Assembly: GCF_026151205.1 (NCBI RefSeq)
Contig: NC_087080.1
Span: 12,757,837-12,821,836, forward strand
Source of the DNA: Bolinopsis microptera
Lineage: Eukaryota > Ctenophora > Tentaculata > Lobata > Bolinopsidae
Reading direction: 5' to 3'
DNA: 64,000 nucleotides
Below, piece by piece: positions 54,301 to 64,000 of the stretch (positions within the stretch are counted from its first letter, which is position 1; each line of letters starts with the position of its first letter). The notes below the pieces were generated by a model. The model was not told where the DNA came from. It made no database searches and was given only the letters and a program-made list of their open reading frames with translations. A program made the position numbers and the translations under genes.

Positions 54301-56539
54301 AACAACGAGCATAGAGTGCCTCATTAGAAATAACCCCAGTAGGCCATCTGATGTTGAGGATTCTTCGGAGGTGTTTGCGATGAGCAATATCAAGTTCATT
54401 CAACGAAGCTAGTGGTGCAGCCCAGGAGTTGCAGTTGTAGAGTAGAATAGAGACTACTTGTGCCTCGTAGATTTTGATCTTAGTAGCGGCCGAAATAATC
54501 ATTGTGCAACGAGCATGTAAAGGCTTATGGCAAGAACACGACGGAAGTGTGATGAGGGTAGTGGCTGAAAATACTGGTAGGGAATTAATGATAATCATAG
54601 ATAAAATTAGACGGCCTGTAGTTCGATGTTGGTTGAATAAGCAACAGAGAGCACGAGAAAATCAGGCCGACTTGTTGACAAGACAGTGCGTGCTATAGAT
54701 TAGAATGCAGTTAATAGAGAATAATGAGTTTTCGGAGCATACAGCATAGGCGGGCCGTATTTTGGTGCGGCACATACAGGGCTGGTAGAGGAATATATAA
54801 GGTCGGACGGACGGTCGAGAAGGAGATTGAGTTTTCCCGATTCGATAGAGCGTCATTGATGCCGGACTGTAAGGGAGCCTGAACTGGGAGAGAGAGAGTT
54901 GGTGGTTTGTCCTATCGAAGGATAGTTGGTGGTCGGAACCTGTAACTCTGGTTGAGTTCTGGTTGGCGTAGAGAGGGATTGATAGTAGACATAATGGCAT
55001 GGGTCATGGCGGATTTAAGCTAGGAGTTTCAGCGTGATTCACGCTGCGTGAATATAGACAAGTATTGACGGCCGACTTTATAATATATAATAGTATGTCT
55101 GGCTATAGTATGTGTATAGTGATAGTATTTCATGATGTGATATGTTATGGTAGGATAAGATCATTAGATCGGTGGGCGATTTTGGGCAATATACGTCTGG
55201 TGAACTAGGAGTTAAAGCAGGAGTTTGTCGAATTATTCATTGTGTTGTTTTATAGTTTAATATCTTGTAACCATCGTTATTACTCTTGTTTTCGTTGTTC
55301 GTACCTTAAATTGATACAAATAATCTACGAATCTGGAGCAGATGGTGACTGCTTACAGAAGCGATAAACAATAAAACTTAAAAGTGAAATGTCGTTTGAT
55401 TTCTATTAAATTATAATGTAGATTTTAATTTTATCAGAGACAATAAAGTTAATTGCGTTATATATTAACTGAAAGTACTTGCAAGACTAAAATTACTTGC
55501 AAGGCGGGTCTGGCTTAATTTGTAAGTAGGTGCAGGTCGTTTCATTTCCAGAGATAGCAACTTTATTTTGTTTAAAATAAATTGTGTATACTGCTCAAAA
55601 GCCCTATGGGTGCAGGTGGCCTTTGGGTCTTTCAACCAATTATATCTTAGACGTCTGATTTTATTCGAGGTTAATCATTGTGACTTCAAACAGACACTGT
55701 CCTCAGGAATTCTATATTTTCAATCCCGAGCTAATCTGCTGTTAAAATTTACAAGCTATATAGCACGACGAGTTATCATGACTACTGTAAATGATACAAG
55801 TTGAAATTGCCGGAAATATATCAAGAACATCTGCCACTCTTCTGAATATGTGGATATGAAATTTAAATACCTTCTCTAATTTCTAACACATGGACTGTTA
55901 CATTTACGCGCCCAACAAACTTTTTCAGTTAAACAAGCTGACATCGTCGGCATTGAATACAGATTCCGATGTAATCCTACATTCCCCGTCAAATCATGCA
56001 TATGATCAGTGACTGATTAGATGTCACTGATATATTCAATTAAATGATATAATTGAAACTAGATACTACCATACCTGCAAAGAGAAGTTAAGAGTTGAGG
56101 CCATATGAGGGAATGTTGTACCACATTCCAGCAGATGGTTCAGAAGAGAAATAACGTAGTCGCACATGATCCTGTCATCCTCCTCCTCACACTTTATTTC
56201 TTCTAGCAACTGAAATGTAACATTATTCAAATCTATATAAATTAATAATTAGTTGTAGCTTGGTTTCCCAAAGAAAGTACTCAACTGCAGATTTGAAGGA
56301 GCACTATATATTTCGTGTGTTTCACTTGTTTAAACTACACTTATACCTAGTATATATAATTACATTTAGTCCTACCGCACAACTGTAGGTTGTTAGATAA
56401 GCATAAAAGTTTACAGATACGACAGATAAAATAGACTCCTTAAACTTCTCACCTTCTTTATCTGGTCGTCATAGTCCCTCAACTGTAGGATCTTCTCAAT
56501 GAAACATGGTTCAAACTTGATGTGGAGAATCGCAGACAT
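45397..56539 (-). CDS. CFAP119/CCDC189-like (DUF4464) cilia-associated protein, about 281 aa
   Basis: Eight exons join in phase: 56539-56453 (ATG), 56209-56075, 51337-51245, 47781-47672, 47379-47244, 45852-45802, 45739-45635, 45525-45397 (TAA). It starts MSAILHIKFEPCFIEKILQL; the central NKTYFQHFNLYKYI resembles the conserved TYFxHxxLYKYVFT core of C16orf93/CCDC189 (Chlamydomonas FAP119), an axonemal family. The C-terminus is a coiled-coil-like region (VKRSLKITEIAMEKELAVIE) ending in a Lys/Pro/Ser-rich tail. The donor of exon 4 at 47671 is inferred (AT then gtttac), because the frame otherwise meets TAA at about 47649. The donor of exon 5 at 47243 lies at the edge of a minisatellite. Introns host a foldback element, a nested transporter gene and a LINE fragment. 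Family assignment is from memory of motifs, moderate confidence. Confidence 0.78.
46283..47243 (-). repeat. 20-copy minisatellite built from a 5' splice site
   Basis: Twenty imperfect 46-65 bp units run up to exon 5 of the CFAP119-like gene. In gene sense each carries an exon-like end (CACCAAGATAACGTTAATGA then TTTG), a consensus donor GTAAGT and a short intron-like attcagggggaggggg. The first unit is the real exon end (47244). So the array is an expansion of the exon 5/intron 5 boundary, giving about 19 extra potential donors. Going past the true donor meets an in-frame TAA within the first repeat. Confidence 0.93.
47874..51092. mobile_element. 3.2-kb foldback element, 1.15-kb inverted arms
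   Basis: Arms 47874-49038 and 49944-51092 are reverse complements at very high identity; each contains the same 68-codon frame (MLRFTELQLQIFMILVFPNL and on), in opposite directions. Outer ends are TAGTAAGGGG / CCCCTTACTA. The 905-bp loop contains telomere-like repeats and several gacaattgaccccc / gggggtcaattgtc motifs. No transposase is seen. The element sits in an intron of the CFAP119-like gene. Part of the arm near 49000 (attgagaggttgctagaaat) resembles the interior of the transposon at 18278-19612 (near 18570). Confidence 0.88.
49615..49826. repeat. Telomere-like array: TTAGGG grading into (TCAGGG)n
   Basis: TTAGGG units mixed with TTTAAGG and TCAGGG (49615-49710) pass into a nearly pure run of about 18-20 TCAGGG units (49711-49826). 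It is flanked by inverted cgacaattgaccccc motifs (49471-49590 and 49846-49905), so it looks like the core of a nested sub-element. Confidence 0.9.
51867..53844 (-). CDS. Nested MFS transporter (SLC18-like), 519 aa
   Basis: Membrane carrier of the major facilitator superfamily, substrate unknown. Three exons join in phase: 53844-53424, 53215-52953, 52742-51867 (stop). About 100 cytosolic residues precede the first span (LTILIFACIGIFLIFLTRLF), then LITSPLGPYVYRFLPQ (loop 2-3 region), ALLRGAQGFAIGIMFVFVQ (like the RxxQGxG pattern of TM4 in SLC18/DHA carriers), a hydrophilic loop of about 30 residues (EEGVQQKVENSDTAVQSKG), and six C-terminal spans ending CLLLCYLVK. Roughly 12 spans overall, normal length. 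The whole gene lies inside the second intron of the CFAP119-like gene on the same strand. MFS membership is well supported; the SLC18 link is tentative. Confidence 0.8.
53905..54598 (-). pseudogene. LINE ORF2 C-terminal fragment
   Basis: An open frame at 54011-54598 (-) reads KIYEAQVVSILLYNCNSWA, HRKHLRRILNIRWPTGV, RWRMLGHILRGQEDSPAY, GRRGRPCLNLLDVIRKDL and LDREEWKKLEDG. This is the classic order after the reverse-transcriptase core in RTE/CR1-type elements (KxxIYxxxVxSxLLYGxExW, RxLGHxxR, GRRGRP, AxDRxxW). The catalytic core is missing (5' truncation). The 3' end (low coordinates) finishes near 53905 with a tactactactaatgataa-like tail. It lies in the CFAP119-like intron, upstream of the nested transporter. 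Confidence 0.85.
54640..56074. other. Intron sequence, no gene seen
   Basis: Part of the long second intron of the CFAP119-like gene. ORFs at 54662-55000 and 55568-55804 have no recognisable features. The first 400 bases may still be LINE-derived. Confidence 0.4.
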
Positions 56540-57192
56540 TCCCGCCTTTTATCGCTAGTATCTTCATGAAACTAGCTCCATAACAGATTCATGGTCTCTC
56601 CTATGTAATCTTTAAGTTAAGTTACAAAGACATGATACATACATTTTCAACGGCTTATGACGCCGTAATTTGCTGAAAAGATCACCCACATTGTTTTGCA
56701 CCACAATAAATATCTCAATATCAACCAAAATAATTGAGTATGAAATAACTGTAGCTCCACCGGTACCTGCATAATATACACTAATACGCTAATACCTATT
56801 AATCCTATTTACAAAACATTACATGATTAGCTGACAGACCTGCTTCCTGCATTATGTATTTTCGCTGCAAATTACAAAGCTCTGACACTGATTTCCTAGA
56901 TTTGTCTTGCAATGTGTGCTCCAGACTGTTTCATTCTCATGCTATCTTTGTGTTGTGTAGCTATTTAAGCATCTAATTTTATCAGTATATTTTATCGTTT
57001 GTAGCGGGATTTTGTTCATCAAACGTAAACTGTTGTACACTGTTCAGTATTTATCTGTAATAATTTCTGCATAAGCTACTTAATTGCTCGGAATCGGCAA
57101 AGAAAGTACCTGTACCATTGAACACCTTATTTTGATAGCATAAAAATGGGAGTACAGAAAAGAATGAGACTTGAGATCAATCAGATCTGCAA
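56540..57192. promoter_or_regulatory. Short divergent intergenic region (CFAP119-like / BAG)
   Basis: About 650 bp separates the start codons of two genes transcribed away from each other, so their promoters must lie here or share it. I see no clear TATA box or known motif cluster. Confidence 0.45.
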
Positions 57193-57546
57193 ATGAGTGG
57201 TCTATCAGGGGGAAAAGGGAAAAGAACAACATCTCCATCATCATCATCATCAACATTATACTCCGAAGATGTACAACAGTTAGGAGAGAAAATAGAAGCC
57301 AGTTTCAAAGAACTAGCTACCATTCTAGAAGAATCAATGGAGTTGGACCATTACCTGCGAAGACACAGGGTGGAGAGGAATTCTAATGATTTCAAATATG
57401 TAGACGAGATGTTAACACAGTGTCTTTTAAAACTTGATGAAGTGGAGACACATGGAGTTCAAGAAGTTAGACAGTACCGGAGAGATGTTGTTGTGAAGGT
57501 TAATAGAATTGCAGCTGCGTTGGACCGTATAAGAGACACTTCATGA
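57193..57546 (+). CDS. Small BAG-domain co-chaperone, 117 aa
   Basis: Single exon: a Ser-rich start (MSGLSGGKGKRTTSPSSSSS) followed by one helical domain. The third helix, LLKLDEVETHGVQEVRQYRR then DVVVKVNRIAAALDRI, carries the BAG signature (LLxLDxVET, then VRxxRKxxVxxI), including the Glu/Arg positions used to contact the Hsp70 nucleotide-binding domain in known members. BAG proteins act as Hsp70 nucleotide-exchange factors. It lacks ubiquitin-like or WW domains, so it is a minimal BAG protein. A LINE tail begins at its stop codon, so its native 3' UTR has been displaced. A polyadenylation signal AATAAA lies at 58091. Confidence 0.82.
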   Translation: MSGLSGGKGKRTTSPSSSSSTLYSEDVQQLGEKIEASFKELATILEESMELDHYLRRHRVERNSNDFKYVDEMLTQCLLKLDEVETHGVQEVRQYRRDVVVKVNRIAAALDRIRDTS

Positions 57547-57870
57547 CAAGAGTATTGGAAATTTACCAACTCATAGCCCCTCAGTACTTGCAAGGACACG
57601 TCAATCTAAGGGAAGTACGAAGACGAAGTTCCAGACGAACGGATGCTGCATTTAGTCCAGATGATGACTTTTATTTGTTGAAAGTTCCTCCTGCTCCTCA
57701 TTTCAGACGAACGGATGCTGAATTTATGTTTTGTGGACCAAAAATTTGGAATGAACTACCCTACTCAGTGAGATCATTATCATCTGTAGAATGTTTTAAA
57801 AATGCCCTAAAGACGTTTTATTTCCACCTAGCTTTTGATAATATTTCTAATATTTGTCCATAATGTCTGA
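57547..57870 (+). pseudogene. LINE ORF2 tail fragment abutting the BAG gene
   Basis: The frame 57543-57863 reads EFMFCGPKIWNELPYSVRSL followed by SSVECFKNALKTFYFHLAF. This is the typical end of CR1/Jockey-type ORF2 (AFxxxGPxxWNxLPxxIRxxxSxxxFKxxLKxxLF). A short piece (SRRTDAAF / FRRTDAEF) is duplicated. It overlaps the BAG stop (cATGA), so it is likely transcribed as BAG 3' UTR. Confidence 0.75.
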
Positions 57871-58501
57871 ACTGATATGAAAGTGCATAATTTTGGTAAC
57901 TTCATACAAATATTTGTTCATAAAATCTGAACTGATAAAAAAGTCCATAATCTTGGTTTTTCAACACTAAGTCTCGCTTGAATGACTTAAATGTACATCT
58001 TTGTTGGGTATATTTTAATGTCGAAGCGTGTAATAAATGTTAGAATTTAATATTTATTATTTATTTAACTTATTGTGAAATTATTTGGTGAATAAAGCTA
58101 GAAATTGGGCAAGCCAACATTTTAATGTTTGAAGAGTTGAAGACAGACTAATCTCATTTAATTAACTGAGTGAACGATGAATTTTTTTACGAATCTTTAA
58201 ATAAAGTAAATTATGGTAATTAAGCATAATTGAAAGGGTTTGGTTATTTAATTGATTTATTATTTTTATCTTGCCCACGAGTGTTTTAAAACATTCCGGT
58301 CTACTTATTACATATAAGTAATAAGTAGACCGGAATGTTTTAAAACAAATATATTTGATAATAAAGTTCAATTTAGGACCTCCTCAACATAGATTTCTTC
58401 CAGATGTTGTTCATACAATATTGTCAAATAACAGACCATTATTTAAGCAGATATAATAAGGTATCAGATAATATGGCAAAAAGGGAATTTAGACAGTAGA
58501 A
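57871..58501. other. Intergenic, possible shared 3'/5' UTR sequence
   Basis: Contains a direct repeat of tgaactgatatgaaagt/cataa and tgaactgataaaaaagt/cataa (57868-57950), the AATAAA at 58091 and the palindrome at 58283. No coding exon found. Confidence 0.45.
58283..58346. repeat. Perfect palindrome, 29-bp arms, 6-base loop
   Basis: gttttaaaacattccggtct then acttattac, loop atataa, then the exact complement. It lies about 155 bp before the start codon of the next gene. Confidence 0.95.
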
Positions 58502-61013
58502 ATGAAAAGCAAAAAACATGTAGGTGTTACACATTTGTTTTCTTTTTATCTAATGAAACAGAGCCAAATATTTATAAATGCTAATACCTTAAACGTGTTA
58601 AAAGTTCTTAAAAGCCATACTTTTCAGGGGGAAAGTGTCGGTTTTGTGACTTATATGAAAAAGTTCGATAGAGAGAAAGACCACTTAAGTAAATTGGAAA
58701 AACAGGTACTCTTAAATACATTGGAAAAAATATCTCGATTGTGAGATTCAATATTTTAATGAGTGCAAACTGTGATAGCAGGTACATATACATTATACAT
58801 TATACATTATAACTGGTAATCAATTTTCAGCGATATCTAATTGAACAAGAAGCAGAGCGTGAAAAATTACTAGCTGAAGATGAGACTGTTGGTTACAGAT
58901 CTTATATGAAAAAATTGGAGGAGAAAAATAAGAAAAAGAGAAAAGATCAGGACAAGATTGATAAAATCTTAGCAGATGTAAGTAGAATACATCATGCAAT
59001 GAGATTTTTTCATTAACATGATTAAGTTTAGACTGACAGAAAGGGCCATGCCCCCTATCTACAATACAATTCAAATTATGTATTCAGATCAAAAATGGAT
59101 CTTTATACAGTTAACCTTTTTCGTGCAAGGCCCTGAAAGATGAGCAGGAACACAAGCGGAAGCATGCTATTTTCAATGATCCACATCATCAACATACACC
59201 ACGCAGGAATTATAAAGGTGCCCTTGAAGATGGAAAGGAAGAAAATGTGAGCATTTTTTCCATATCTTACAATTTTCCGTATATATAAGGATGACATATT
59301 ATCAAAGAATTTGAATTCCACACCAACTACAGCTACAGAATTGGTATGAAGTGTCAATGTATCTAAGCTATTCCAGTGTAGAATACTGAAAAGATTATGT
59401 AATTTTACTCCTTTTATTTCCAGAATGTTATATGTCCAAAAGAATACAGGAGGTTGGTGAAAGAAATTTCAGATATACTATCGCAAGCAATTGAAATGGT
59501 TGAGGTTGTCTTCAACAATGATCAGATGTCATTTGGGAACCGTCTTCACGTATGTACATCATAACAACTACTGTTATAGTCTTCAACACCATGAAATGAT
59601 TTGTTTTAAACTCCAATTCATAAGAATCTATGATCTGATAAATATCGATTATCATGGTCATGTAACTGACTAATAAATATTTCAGCGTTATGTGGATCAT
59701 ACACTGACAGCGTACCTCAACAGACTTACACACATAAAAACATTTAACAACAAGGACATACAAACTTACAAACAGTAAACACACATTTAACCTACCAATA
59801 TAATAATTTCAGACAGGCATCAATTATTCTACAATACTGATTCCAGTCGAAAATCAATAATTCTCCAAAGAACGAAACTGACAACTATCAACTTTCAAAC
59901 TTTAAAAATTCTACAGATTTGAAAATTTTAAATGATACAATCTTCTCACCAGACCATACTGAATTGGATTGAACTTCTTAATTGTTGACAAATTTGTGCA
60001 GGTCTAATATTGGAAGGGCTAACTTACTAAAAAGTGGCAGTAATTATCAAATGTTTATGCTTGTTGTATACTCAGTTTATTTTCAGGTATGCGATACATC
60101 AACTTCAGTATACAATAAATCAGATCAATACAATGTTTTGGAGATTGAAACAGAAAGAGGATCCGCCAAAAAAGTTCAAAATATCGAAGGTAAATTCAAC
60201 AAATTAAGCAATATAATAGAATTACATGTAACATGGCAAAACACAGTCCTTAGGGGGCCTTTTTCAAAATCATGGATCTTGTACTGGCATCCTTCAGTAC
60301 AAACTTAAAGTAAACATTTGTCAAACATTTATTTAATAAGTTACATTGGACTGTACTAAAAATCTATTGAATTATGAATTTGGAGTTGAATCTGGTTCTA
60401 TCACAATCTTGTTAGGATATCCTAATCGAATCATAGACTAATAATCATTTAACTAGATTCTTAGAATGCAAAATAATGAGTTAGAATATACGTGTATTGT
60501 AGTGTACTTTATTTGATAACATGGTTGACAAGGAAGGGAACTTGACAGATTAACTACCTGATATCCACATTAGACAGATTAGATAAAAAGTGACAATTCT
60601 CACAGGATTTACTCAACAAATGGGGTGACACCAAATATTCTAAAGATAAGCATAATGATAGGCCAGGACTACGTAAGTTGCTTGCATGATTTGATTTGAA
60701 AACCGTATACTTTGTGTACTGTTTACCATATATGTTATTATCAAAGCTTTCCTAATAATAAAATATGAAGTGATTACATACATGAACATTGCTTTTCCAT
60801 AATTGTTTCATGCATTTACGATCATATTCAGCTGTTCCAGCGCCAAAGCCTTTTGAGTACTTCATACCTGGAGAAGGATTCATTTCAACGTACAAAAAGA
60901 ATAGAAATAAGAAGCAGCACGAAAATTTTTATGAAGATGAACTCAAAAGGTTCAGACATCCAAATAAAAAAGAATTGCACATCAACAAATATGGCGGACT
61001 TCGACCACTGTAA
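58502..61013 (+). CDS. Nine-exon gene, coiled-coil Lys-rich protein of unknown function (308 aa)
   Basis: Not a family I recognise. Exons joining in phase: 58502-58519 (MKSKKH), 58628-58705, 58831-58977, 59130-59246, 59424-59549, 59686-59774, 60087-60189, 60606-60672, 60832-61013 (TAA). Visible features: two GxxTYMKK/GYRSYMKK-type repeats (VGFVTYMKKFDREKD and VGYRSYMKKLEEKNKKKR), a charged coiled-coil stretch, LVKEISDILSQAIEMVEVVF and HQLQYTINQINTMFWRL helices, and a C-terminal PKPFEYFIPGEGFISTYKK and HINKYGGLRPL. The stop overlaps a consensus donor (CACTgtaagt), so a further exon is possible. Exons 58628 to 60832 are supported by phase; exon 1 and the acceptor at 59130 (gtgcaag) are less sure. 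Structure suggests a cytoskeletal or ciliary protein, a guess. Confidence 0.75.
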
Positions 61014-61220
61014 GTAATTTAATTTATATATTATATTACATATTCAATATTATAGTGATAAGTCTCAAAACTTGTCCACGTTTTTACCTACAACCTAACC
61101 ATGAGCATTGTATTCATGGTGATTGCAACTTCGTGTACTATCTTATCTATCTAAGATAAGATACTACGTGAAAAAATGGTTTCACATAACTGTTGACTTG
61201 GGGAACACCAGGCTATAATG

Positions 61221-61846
61221 TACCTTACAAGACATATTTATGTGGATCATAATTCTGGGGATCGGAATTATGGGGGAACGAAAATATGGGGATTTTTTTC
61301 AGAAATCCCCAAATTTCGTACCCCAAATTAAATTGTCGCATTTTCACGCTAAATTATTTCAGAGAAATCAAAATCAGTTTTTGATGGAATTTTAAAAAAT
61401 CGTGAATAACTAAATTAATTAAAAATCATTCTCTTCGTTTAAATCGTCTTCGTCGTCGTCTCTTTCACCTTGAGTCTGCTCACCGGTGTACTTAATGTTT
61501 TTCTAGTGTGAAACTAGTCGTTGTTATAGAAGTCTATATAAAATTATATGTGAGATAATTTTGAATCTGACGCACGTTTTTCACGTAACACTGAAAAACC
61601 AGTATTTTCTATTCAGTCATTTTTATACTAAGTAACTTTCTATATACCTGAGAAATGCGTATCCTTGTCTCACAAAACACGTAAAACAACTTATTTGACA
61701 AATTCACCTCAAATTAGCCCTATTTAAGCCAATTACATAAAAATTAATGTTTGGGATTTTGAAATGGCGGCCACAATTTTGGTAGTACGAAAATTTTTTC
61801 CAAAAATCCCCAAATTTCGTACCATATAAATATGTCTCGTAAGATA
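61221..61846. mobile_element. MITE-like element with 25-bp terminal inverted repeats
   Basis: taccttacaagacatattta then tgtgg (61221-61245) matches the inverted 61822-61846 at 22 of 25 positions. Inside, aaatccccaaatttcgtacc occurs twice in direct orientation (about 61304 and 61804). No transposase frame. No clear target-site duplication. Confidence 0.7.
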
Positions 61847-61912
61847 ACATTATAATAATGTTCATAAACACATATTCACATAGCCATGTGTCTACGCGTA
61901 CTGCGTGACGCG

Positions 61913-63400
61913 CTTGTTTCAAGCGAGAGGGCTCTGGTTAGAGCAAAAACACATATATAAGAATAAATATTCGGCGGAATAACAGGCTGAGCACCGTCCG
62001 ATAAGTAATTTTAAAATGCATCAGAAAGTAATCGGAAATGAATTAAAACATTATACTTTATGGAGTTTGATAATAAGCTGTAAATAAAAAGCAGCGGCTT
62101 TTCTAATAACAAAGATAAAAGTTATACAACGTGTAGTTGTAGCGCAATGCACTACTGGGTCCGGTCGCGCGTTGTCATACGTTGTATGACCCGCCGCGCG
62201 CACGAAGTGCGCGGCTCCCCCTGTATCGTCGAAGACGATACAGGTGAAGCGACCGTGGGGGTCACCACGTGATACAAGGCTTCTCCTGGCTAGATCGGCG
62301 AAATGCGCTACTGTGCCGCGCCGAGCGGCCATGAATTGACATCGTCAATTAACACAATTGCAATTGTTTAATTTGACGAATGACGCCGCGCGCGCCGATT
62401 TGCTCTATCCAGAGCCCTTGCGCTTGCAATAGCGCGCGCCCGCCTCACGGCTTGTGAAACAAGCGCGCCCGCAGTGGCGCGAAAGCACATGGTTAGGTGA
62501 ACGCGCCGATCATTTGAACGTCCGTCGACGGTTTTTGGAACGCTACATGTACATATGTTACCTTGCTCTATCCAGAGCCCTTGCTCTATCCAGAGCCCTT
62601 GCGCTTGCAGTAGCGCGCGCCCGCCTCACAGCGGTAAAAAGACCTTGTCACTTGTCCTCCGTTTCCCGCTCATTGGACCAGGTGAGCTTGCATGCTTAGC
62701 TTGTGAATGTAGGTGTAAGTACAGCTGTACTGTAGTTTATACCTAATTAACCCCTATATACTGTCACTATGCACTATAGAAACCTGAAAAGTGGTTACTG
62801 CATACTGGAGGGAGAAGTGCCAAGACTACCTGCGCTACATAGACGCTAGGTTGTCAGGACTACGCGCGCGCGCACGAACCTTCCCATCGGGGTTCGTGGA
62901 TAGGTGCTTTTCTTGACTTGTGAAACAATGAACAAGCGCGCCCAAAGTTGCGCGAAAGCACATGGTTAGGTGCATATATATTACCCGTTATATTAGTATT
63001 AGTGTACATGACAGTGTACTACTGGGCCTCGCTTGTCATACGTTGTATGACCCGCCGCGCACGAAGTGCGCGGCTCCCCCTGTATCGTCAGGACGATAAA
63101 GGTGAAACGACCGTGGGGGTCGCAACGTGATACAAGGCCTCGCCACGTATCAAATAATGAATTCTGCAATTCCACTTCGATAGATCCAAGATCGCGTTCG
63201 CAGATTGGCGAGATGTGCATATGGTACCACTGGGCCACGTTTTTGCTCTATAGCCGGGCTATTCTTGTCATACGTTCTATGACCCGCCTGTATCGTCAGG
63301 GCCTACAGTGAAACGACCGTGGGGGTCGCAACAACGCAACGTGATACAAGGTTATTCTACTTGTGAAACAATTGCGCGTCATGCAGTACACGTAGAGTGT
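61913..63400. repeat. GC-rich dispersed repeat cluster
   Basis: Unit 1 (gtcatacgttgtatgacccg, gaagtgcgcggctccccctg, tatcgtc, then gaccgtgggggtc and gatacaaggc) occurs at about 62175-62280, 63035-63139 and 63268-63352. Unit 2 (ctatccagagcccttgc with gcgcgcgcccgcctcac) occurs at 62402-62450 and, doubled, at 62575-62629. Unit 3 (cttgtgaaacaa, gcgcgccc, gcgaaagcacatggttagg) occurs at 62452-62497 and 62917-62972. Unit 1 contains the palindromes gtcatacgttgtatgac and gtatcgtcgaagacgatac. CpG density is far above the rest of the window. ORFs here are repeat artefacts. Confidence 0.75.
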
Positions 63401-63673
63401 AGACTCATATCATGGCTATGTGAAGCATGACACCACGCGTTATATACTGATATCAGTTACTGCATTTACTGGGCGGTGCTCAGCAGCTGTCGTTCCGCCA
63501 AATCTCTAAATGTTTATAAACGTAATAGCCTGGGGTCCCGTAGTAATTTTGGATATGATTGGGCTGACCGATTGTAGTTATACAATATTATATAATTCGA
63601 ACAATTGTTGATTGACGATGTCAACCCATCGAGATCGACGCGTCGAAGCGGCGAAGTCCTCCAAGAACAATTG

Positions 63674-63970
63674 CAATTGAAACAAATCAAATTGGCGGGC
63701 AAACGATCCGTTTCATAATATGTATAAAACAATACCAATCATTAATACACTGTTGTATGTTGTTAATGTTATAGCGCGATGCACATCATGATCAAATAAT
63801 TCTTCTCGCAAGAGTAGATCGGCGACGCGAAATGCATCACTGTGCACTGGGCCTCACCGAGCTGCGAAGGATTGACATCGTGCTCGTGAACAAGTGCACT
63901 GATGATTGGTATTGTTTTATACATATTATGAAACGGATCGTTTGCCCGCCAATTTGATTTGTTTCAATTG
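63674..63970. repeat. Perfect 69-bp inverted repeat spaced by 159 bp
   Basis: 63674-63742 (caattgaaacaaatcaaatt and onward to caatcat) is exactly complementary to 63902-63970. The spacer holds acgcgaaatgcatcac-type sequence related to the GC-rich cluster. Likely terminal repeats of a small element of about 300 bp. Confidence 0.9.
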
Positions 63971-64000
63971 TTGGAATTATAATGCTCTTACTTAACTACA

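Noticed and set aside
60087-61013. Alternative frames in the last exons of the nine-exon gene (VCDTSTSVYNKSD..., and one ending ADFDHCK)
   Set aside because: They break codon phase with upstream exons or give Ser/Thr/Lys-shifted composition; adding exon 60606-60672 satisfies phase for the chosen frame.

Overview
This is a eukaryotic window, and almost certainly an animal one. Genes are split by short introns with GT-AG junctions, intergenic DNA is AT-rich, and diverse transposon remnants and TTAGGG-type repeats are present. Gene content (long-chain acyl-CoA synthetase, BAG-domain co-chaperone, C2H2 zinc-finger factor, a likely cilia protein of the CFAP119 type) fits a ciliated invertebrate. 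I cannot name the species from sequence alone.

Layout. 1-1.7 kb: 3' end of an acyl-CoA synthetase gene (+). 3.6-24.1 kb: a local family of four paralogous single-coding-exon genes (two on -, then two on +), called here A-D. Their proteins share a Cys-rich N-terminus, Ser/acidic low-complexity middles and a Lys/Phe-rich block resembling the MARCKS effector domain. A and B also share a distinctive C-terminal tail. DNA transposons with terminal inverted repeats lie between and beside them, one inserted inside another. 25-32 kb: sparse; weak exon candidates, a hAT relic, a promoter-like patch, a very large hairpin, a tRNA-derived SINE and a 5'-truncated LINE with a 13-bp target-site duplication. 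32.7-40.8 kb: a complete 11-exon gene (-) for a zinc-finger factor with eight fingers, with a cluster of CACGTG boxes upstream.

44-57 kb: a small single-pass membrane protein gene (-), then an 8-exon CFAP119-like gene (-) whose introns hold a 20-copy minisatellite made of its own splice-donor region, a 3.2 kb foldback element with a telomere-like core, a nested MFS transporter gene and a LINE fragment. 57-61 kb: a small BAG-domain gene (+) abutted by a LINE tail, and a 9-exon gene (+) of unknown function that I assembled in frame. 61-64 kb: repeats, including GC-rich dispersed units and a perfect 69-bp inverted repeat.

The genes do not form one pathway. The most likely undescribed biology is the A-D family. 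The minisatellite of repeated splice donors is the most unusual gene-structure feature. Exon chains were accepted only where splice sites and codon phase agreed across junctions; I could not run similarity searches.
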